Notes under the pieces: model-generated
What the model was told of the DNA's origin: nothing
What the model saw: only the letters and a program-made list of their open reading frames with translations
The model's database searches: none
Shown: in pieces, positions 13,301-22,300 of the stretch
Layout: each line of letters opens with the position of its first letter
Position numbering within the stretch: position 1 is the first letter of the stretch
Position numbers and translations under genes: made by a program
Assembly (NCBI RefSeq): GCF_021462225.1
Contig: NC_061815.1
Location: 50,506,873 to 50,570,872 of the forward strand
Source: Girardinichthys multiradiatus
Taxonomy: Eukaryota > Chordata > Actinopteri > Cyprinodontiformes > Goodeidae
Reading direction: 5' to 3'
Length of the DNA: 64,000 bases

Positions 13301-16300
13301 TAAACCTCATGTGCAAACATCTGCCTCATGTGCAAACATCTGCCTCATGTGTAAACCTCATGTGCAAACATCTGCCTGATGTGTAAACCTCATGTGCAAA
13401 CATCTGCCTCATGTGTAAACCTCATGTGCAAACATCTGCCTCATGTGTAAACATCTGCCTCATGTGTAAACCTCATGTGCAAACATCTGCCTCATGTGTA
13501 AACATCTGCCTCATGTGTAAACCTCATGTGCAAACATCTGCCTCATGTGTAAACCTCATGTGCAAACATCTGCCTCATGTGTAAACCTCATGTGCAAACA
13601 TCTGCCTCATGTGTAAACATCTGCCTCATGTGTAAACCTCATGTGCAAACATCTGCCTGATGTGTAAACCTCATGTGCAAACATCTGCCTCATGTGTAAA
13701 CATCTGCCTCATGTGTAAACCTCATGTGCAAACATCTGCCTCATGTGTAAACCTCATGTGCAAACATCTGCCTCATGGGTAAACCTCATGTGCAAACATC
13801 TGCCTCATGGGTAAACCTCATGTGCAAACATCTGCCTCATGTGTAAACCTCATGTGTAAACATCTGCCTCATGGGTAAACCTCATGTGCAAACATCTGCC
13901 TCATGGGTAAACCTCATGTGCAAACATCTGCCTCATGTGCAAACCTGATGTGCAAACATCTGCCTCATGTGTAAACCTCATGTGCAAACATCTGCCTCAT
14001 GTGCAAACATCTGCCTCATGTGTAAACCTCATGTGCAAACATCTGCCTGATGTGTAAACCTCATGTGCAAACATCTGCCTCATGTGTAAACCTCATGTGC
14101 AAACATCTGCCTCATGTGTAAACATCTGCCTCATGTGTAAACCTCATGTGCAAACATCTGCCTCATGTGTAAACCTCATGTGCAAACATCTGCCTCATGT
14201 GCAAACCTGATGTGCAAACATCTGCCTCATGTGTAAACCTCATGTGCAAACATCTGCCTCATGGGTAAACCTCATGTGCAAACATCTGCCTGATGTGTAA
14301 ACCTCATGTGCAAACATCTGCCTCATGTGTAAACATCTGCCTCATGTGTAAACCTCATGTGCAAACATCTGCCTCATGTGTAAACCTCATGTGCAAACAT
14401 CTGCCTCATGGGTAAACCTCATGTGCAAACATCTGCCTCATGGGTAAACCTCATGTGCAAACATCTGCCTCATGTGTAAACCTCATGTGCAAACATCTGC
14501 CTCATGGGTAAACCTCATGTGCAAACATCTGCCTCATGGGTAAACATCTGCCTCATGTGCAAACCTCATGTGCAAACATCTGCCTCATGTGTAAACCTCA
14601 TGTGCAAACATCTGCCTCATGTGTAAACCTCATGTGCAAACATCTGCCTCATGTGTAAACCTCATGTGCAAACATCTGCCTCATGTGCAAACCTGATGTG
14701 CAAACATCTGCCTCATGTGTAAACCTCATGTGCAAACATTTGCCTCATGGGTAAACCTCATGTGCAAACATCTGCCTCATGGGTAAACCTCATGTGCAAA
14801 CATCTGCCTCATGTGCAAACCTCATGTGCAAACATCTGCCTCATGTGCAAACATCTGCCTCATGTGTAAACCTCATGTGTAAACATCTGCCTCATGTGTA
14901 AACCTCATGTGCAAACATCTGCCTCATGGGTAAACCTCATGTGCAAACATCTGCCTCATGGGTAAACCTCATGTGCAAACATCTGCCTCATGTGCAAACC
15001 TGATGTGCAAACATCTGCCTCATGTGTAAACCTCATGTGCAAACATCTGCCTCATGTGCAAACATCTGCCTCATGTGTAAACCTCATGTGCAAACATCTG
15101 CCTGATGTGTAAACCTCATGTGCAAACATCTGCCTCATGTGTAAACCTCATGTGCAAACATCTGCCTCATGTGTAAACATCTGCCTCATGTGTAAACCTC
15201 ATGTGCAAACATCTGCCTCATGTGTAAACCTCATGTGCAAACATCTGCCTCATGTGCAAACCTGATGTGCAAACATCTGCCTCATGTGTAAACCTCATGT
15301 GCAAACATCTGCCTCATGGGTAAACCTCATGTGCAAACATCTGCCTCATGTGCAAACCTGATGTGCAAACATCTGCCTCATGTGTAAACCTCATGTGCAA
15401 ACATTTGCCTCATGGGTAAACCTCATGTGCAAACATCTGCCTCATGGGTAAACCTCATGTGCAAACATCTGCCTCATGTGCAAACCTCATGTGCAAACAT
15501 CTGCCTCATGTGCAAACATCTGCCTCATGTGTAAACCTCATGTGTAAACATCTGCCTCATGTGTAAACCTCATGTGCAAACATCTGCCTCATGTGCAAAC
15601 ATCTGCCTCATGTGCAAACATCTGCCTCATGTGCAAACCTCATGTGCAAACATCTGCCTCATGTGCAAACCTCATGTGCAAACATCTGCCTCATGGGTAA
15701 ACCTCATGTGCAAACATCTGCCTCATGGGTAAACCTCATGTGCAAACATCTGCCTCATGTGCAAACCTCATGTGCAAACATCTGCCTCATGTGTAAACTT
15801 CATGTGCAAACATCTGCCTCATGTGCAAACATCTGACTCATGTGCAAACATCTGCCTCATGTGTAAACCTCATGTGCAAACATCTGCCTCATGTGCAAAC
15901 CTCATGTGCAAACCTCATGTGCAAACATCTGCCTCATGTGCAAACCTAATGTGCAAACATCTTCCTCATGTGTAAACCTCATGTGCAAACATCTGCCTCA
16001 TGTGCAAACATCTGCCTCATGTGTAAACCTCATGTGCAAACATCTGCCTCATGTGCAAGCCTTATGTGCAAACATCTGCCTCATGTGTAAACCTCATGTG
16101 CAAACATCTGCCTCATGTGCAAGCCTCATGTGCAAGCCTCATGTGCAAACATCTGCCTCATGTGTAAACCTCATGTGCAAACATCTGCCTCATGTGCAAG
16201 CCTCATGTGCAAGCCTCATGTGCAAGCCTCATGTGCAAGCCTCATGTGCAAGCCTCATGTGCAAGCCTCATGTGCAAGCCTCATGTGCAAGCCTCATGTG

Positions 16301-19300
16301 CAAGCCTCATGTGCAAGCCTCATGTGCAAGCCTCATGTGCAAGCCTCATGTGCAAGCCTCATGTGCAAGCCTCATGTGCAAACATCTGCAGGTCTGAATT
16401 ACTTTTTCCGGATTAAAATCTGATCAAAGAAGAGCTGAGACTGAGAAACAAACTTTAAATTGTAAAATTTAAAAGAAAAAGAACTGCTCAAATAAAACTG
16501 AATGGTCTGAACTGAAAAGGTAATTATTGGACTCCAGTTTGATTTTAAATAATTTCACAGGTTCTCATCAGGTTCAGTACATGTTTGTTGAAAACGGAGA
16601 CCCGGGAAGAAACGGACCGGAGACGCAGACATGGACGTACCATCATACTTTGCAATCTCTTCATCAGCATCGTCCTTCTTCGCCTTGGACAGAAACCACC
16701 TGAAACCAACAAACAAACCCGATCAATGACAGCTGGTTTGGATCAGAACCAGCTCAGAGCAGAATTATTCTGCCTCTATGTCCAAGTCTCTACCCAACTT
16801 CCAACTCCACATCAGGATGCATTTACTGAACCTTGGAAATGGGAACCCTTCTTCATTGCTCCTTTGATCTTTTGTTTACTTATAGGAGGCTACAGATCTG
16901 GACCCACCCGGACCAGTCACTACAGAAACTTTTTGATGAAAGTGTTTTCCAATTTCAGAAATCCCCAGTAGTACCTGAACACATCAGTGCTAACCGTCTC
17001 CTCTGGAGCTGATTTTAGAGTCCAAACTCAGGATGTATGAGGCCAACATCCTTCAGAGTTCTGATTAGAACCTGGACCAGTTCAACATGTGACTCAGGCT
17101 CAGAGTGGTTCTAAAAGACGAATCAGAACCAACAGCATGGTCCAGTATTTTTCAGTTAAAGTCTCTCAGGTGTGTTTTGTCCTCACCCGTCCAGGGTCCC
17201 CCGGTCAAAAGACTCTGCAAAGAAGTGTTCCCCCATCGGTTCTGGAGCCCTGTAGGTCACCTGAACACACAGGTACGAGCAGTATGTTAGTGTACGAATG
17301 ACCCATTTACCTTCACCCGCGACTGACGAACGATCTTCAGTATTAGACGCGAGTCTGATGAAGATGGATTGTTACAGAGTCATGGTGGTGTTTTGTGTGA
17401 AAGCCGGTCAGTAGATCATTAGGCCACTTCAGGCCCGTTATCGGAAGGACCTCCTGATTGGACCCGTTAATGTGCAACAGCTGCTTCCAGGGAAGTCCTC
17501 CAAACAAAACACAGATAACAGCAGGTCTTATTCCTGCAGATAACGGTTTATAGCCAACAACGCTAACAACATCCATCTCAAACCTGAACAAAAAACCATC
17601 CTGAAAAATATTCAGGTGAATGTTCAAATCCATCCAATCAGCAGCCGGCGGCTCACCTTTGGTGCAGCAGGAGTTTTTGAGGCAGGCGGGGCTTCGTCCT
17701 GTTCGTCTCCCTCTAGCTCCTCCTCTTCATCATCCTCAGTTCCAGCCAGGCCCAGATCCAGGTCGTCCTCCACGTCCACTTCCATGTCCTCGTCCTGATC
17801 CTGAGCCTGCGAGACGGGGGCCAAGCTGAGGCAGAGGAGGCCTGCCCCCAGAAGAATGAACAACAGGAACTTCTGATGCATTGTCTGCCAAGACAGGAAA
17901 CAGCATGGGGGTCAGACACACACAAAATCAGAAAATATAATGTTACACCGACTGAAACAATGTAGGGGTGGGAGGTCCATCACCATGGAGACCAACCTGC
18001 ACCCACAGGACAGGTCTCTTCAGCTCCTTTAACCATAATGAGATTACACCCTGTGGGATTACTACAGCAGCCCACGGATGATTTACACCTGCACACAGGT
18101 GGCTATTTACACACACACACACACACACCTGTGTTTACAGTCATTTAACAAGAGGTCCATCCACAGGAAGCTTTTTCTGCACAAACACAGCAGCATCTGC
18201 AGCACGTAACGTCCCACTGAAGGTGGCTGCAACGCTGCCTCTGCAGACCATAATAATGAATCAAGATGTGCTTCAGCTCACCACCAGAACACTGAATCAA
18301 CAAGACAATAATAAGGACTATAAGTGTCACTTTGTGCATCTTTAAAACTGTTAAAACTGCCTAATCCCAATCAGTCGAGTGAAATGAGCTGAAGTTGCTG
18401 TTATCCTCCCAGACCGACGGCATCGAGGAGCCTGGAGTTCACTGTTAATCTGATATTAGAGCCAGTTCAGCCTGCAGGACATCTGCTGCTCCTCATATCC
18501 CCATCTAACTGGATCCTAACTGGGTTTATGTGGAAATTTATCACAGCTGACGATCAACAGCACAGAACGCATTGATATATGAAGACAGCAACAGTGGTTG
18601 GTTACTGAGTTGGAGTTTCACCTCAAAATAACAGAAAATCCGTTAAATACTGTTGAAGCATTTCTCTGCTGATGGTTCAGTTCAGAGACGGTTAAAGCGA
18701 CGGTTGACCCAGCAGGTCAAACAGGTGACTATTTAACAGAAATCAGCAGTGAGGGCTTCCTGCTTCCTGCATGAAGAATAAATCCAGAGACCTGCCGTTT
18801 CTATCTTTCACTGGAACATTTCCTTAAACGCTTCGCCTGGGTCCTTTCTGAAATACTGTAGGTAGGTTCTTTACTGCGTCTGGAACTGGAATATCACACC
18901 AGGATTTATATTATTCTCCAGTTACATTTTAATCTCAGATGTCATGTTTTTCACAGAATCACACAGAGACCTGGGGCAGTCGGAGCGAGACGACCAATTA
19001 CTAATTTATTAATTCACTGCAGTTATTAACAGTCCAGCACCAGTAAACAAAATAAAGATGTGAAGCAGTCAGTTTGTAAACGGACCGGTTCAGATTAAAA
19101 TGAAAAGCAGAACCTTCCCACTTAATGGTTGACAAAAGTCCACTCCTCATTGGTCGAGGTTGTCTATTTCTGTGCATTAATTCTGATATTGCTGAAGATT
19201 TAACCCTTAAACACACAAACACAGCCGACATTTATCACATGTCCTCTGTTCACCAGATCAGGATGAACAGATCCATCATCTCAGCTTCTGCTGACTGATG

Positions 19301-22300
19301 AATAGCTAAAATGTGGTCAAGGGCCATAAAAGTCTGATCCAGGAGGATGTAGAAGAATCATCACAACTTTAAGACTTCGGCAGAAAGCTGCTGATAAATA
19401 TGTTGACTGACAGAATCAATTAATTTATGTAATGGTTTATTAAAACTAACCTATTTATTTTACATTTACATTCATTAACAGAAGTGATTTTCCTCCTTCA
19501 TAAAGACCAAGTGAACAATTTAAACCTGAACCATCTGGTTTTTGAATTGGTTGTCCTTTCTTATTTCACTTTACTTCTTTTAAGAACATTTCGTTCTGTT
19601 GTTGCTGAATTTCACTTGATTTGTTTCCAGCTCATAAAATTAAATTATGCTCATATCAGCGTCTCTGTTCTCCAGCAGCATCTCCAAAACACCAACACAA
19701 GTCTGAGGCAGACGCAGGAAATCTGAAACAACGTTCACGGCTCAGATCAGAAGCTGCTGGGTTATTCTGAATCGTTGCACAGTCTGCATCTCTAATGGAA
19801 GAACCGAACTGTAGTTCCAATGAAAGCAGGAAGACAAAGTTCTCCTGAATGTGAAAATGAAACATCAGTAGAGAAAAACAAAGCTGTTTTATACAGATTA
19901 CTGAAAAAAGCTCATTTCTCAAGTATTATGCAAAGCACATCACTTTTAAAATGTTGCGTTGAAAACATGTTTCTCATGGGACCAATGTTACTTCAGAACA
20001 TATTTGGGTCTGAAGCAAAAATGAGAATCTTCTGCCAGAAATATCTACACTTTAGATCCCAAAGTTCTCTGCAGACAAAGGCACGTGTCAACCTGGTGAA
20101 GAACCAGGAGGTGCAAATGCAGAACCAGCGGGACCGCACCCACAGTGGAGGAGAACCAGCGGGACCGCACCCACAGTGGAAGAGAACCAGCGGGACCGCA
20201 CCCACAGTGGAGGAGAACCAGCGGGACCGCACCCACAGTGGAAGAGAACCAGCGGGACCACACCCACAGTGGAGGAGAACCAGCGGGACCGCACCCACAG
20301 TGGAAGAGAACCAGCGGGACCGCACCCACAGTGGAGGAGAACCAGCGGGACCGCACCCACAGTGGAGGAGAACCAGCGGGACCGCACCCACAGTGGAGGA
20401 GAACCAGCGGGACCGCACCCACAGTGGAAGAGAACCAGCGGGACCGCACCCACAGTGGAAGAGAACCAGCGGGACCGCACCCACAGTGGAGGAGAACCAG
20501 CGGGACCGCACCCACAGTGGAGGAGAACCAGCGGGACCGCACCCACAGTGGAGGAGAACCAGCGGGACCGCACCCACAGTGGAGGAGAACCAGCGGGACC
20601 GCACCCACAGTGGAAGAGAACCAGCGGGACCGCACCCACAGTGGAGGAGAACCAGCGGGACCGCACCCACAGTGGAGGAGAACCAGCGGGACCGCACCCA
20701 CAGTGGAGGAGAACCAGCGGGACCGCACCCACAGTGGAGGAGAACCAGCGGGACCGCACCCACAGTGGAAGAGAACCAGCGGGACCGCACCCACAGTGGA
20801 AGAGAACCAGCGGGACCGCACCCACAGTGGAAGAGAACCAGCGGGACCGCACCCACAGTGGAAGAGAACCAGCGGGACCGCACCCACAGTGGAGGAGAAC
20901 CAGCGGGACCGCACCCACAGTGGAGGAGAACCAGCGGGACCGCACCCACAGTGGAGGAGAACCAGCGGGACCGCACCCACAGTGGAAGAGAACCAGCGGG
21001 ACCGCACCCACAGTGGAGGAGAACCAGCGGGACCGCACCCACAGTGGAGGAGAACCAGCGGGACCGCACCCACAGTGGAAGAGAACCAGCGGGACCGCAC
21101 CCACAGTGGAAGAGAACCAGAGGGTCCGCACCCACAGTGGAGGAGAACCAGCGGGACCGCACCCACAGTGGAGGAGAACCAGCGGGACCGCACCCACAGT
21201 GGAAGAGAACCAGCGGGACCGCACCCACAGTGGAAGAGAACCAGCGGGACCGCACCCACAGTGGAAGAGAACCAGCGGGACCGCACCCACAGTGGAGGAG
21301 AACCAGCGGGACCGCACCCACAGTGGAGGAGAACCAGCGGGACCGCACCCACAGTGGAGGAGAACCAGCGGGACCGCACCCACAGTGGAAGAGAACCAGC
21401 GGGACCGCACCCACAGTGGAAGAGAACCAGCGGGACCGCACCCACAGTGGAAGAGACCCAGCGGGACCGCACCCACAGTGGAAGAGAACCAGCGGGACCG
21501 CACCCACAGTGGAAGAGAACCAGCGGGACCGCACCCACAGTGGAGGAGAACCAGCGGGACCGCACCCACAGTGGAGGAGAACCAGCGGGACCGCACCCAC
21601 AGTGGAGGAGAACCAGCGGGACCGCACCCACAGTGGAGGAGAACCAGCGGGACCGCACCCACAGTGGAAGAGAACCAGCGGGACCGCACCCACAGTGGAA
21701 GAGAACCAGCGGGACCGCACCCACAGTGGAAGAGAACCAGCGGGACCGCACCCACAGTGGAAGAGAACCAGCGGGACCGCACCCACAGTGGAAGAGAACC
21801 AGCGGGACCGCACCCACAGTGGAGGAGAACCAGCGGGACCGCACCCACAGTGGAAGAGAACCAGCGGGACCGCACCCACAGTGGAAGAGAACCAGCGGGA
21901 CCGCACCCACAGTGGAAGAGAACCAGCGGGACCGCACCCACAGTGGAAGAGAACCAGCGGGACCGCACCCACAGTGGAAGAGAACCAGCGGGACCGCACC
22001 CACAGTGGAAGAGAACCAGCGGGACCGCACCCACAGTGGAGGAGAACCAGCGGGACCGCACCCACAGTGGAAGAGAACCAGCGGGACCGCACCCACAGTG
22101 GAAGAGAACCAGCGGGACCGCACCCACAGTGGAAGAGAACCAGCGGGACCGCACCCACAGTGGAAGAGAACCAGCGGGACCGCACCCACAGTGGAGGAGA
22201 ACCAGCGGGACCGCACCCACAGTGGAGGAGAACCAGCGGGACCGCACCCACAGTGGAAGAGAACCAGTGGGACCTCACCCACAGTGGAGGAGAACCAGTG

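Noticed and set aside
11098..16395. CRISPR-like appearance (regular repeats with short intervals)
   Set aside because: The units are contiguous and themselves repetitive, with no unique spacers, and lie in a vertebrate intron.
11144..16423. Short proteins rich in [11 protein letters not shown]
   Set aside because: Translation of the 13/19-bp satellite. Frames shift at every unit.
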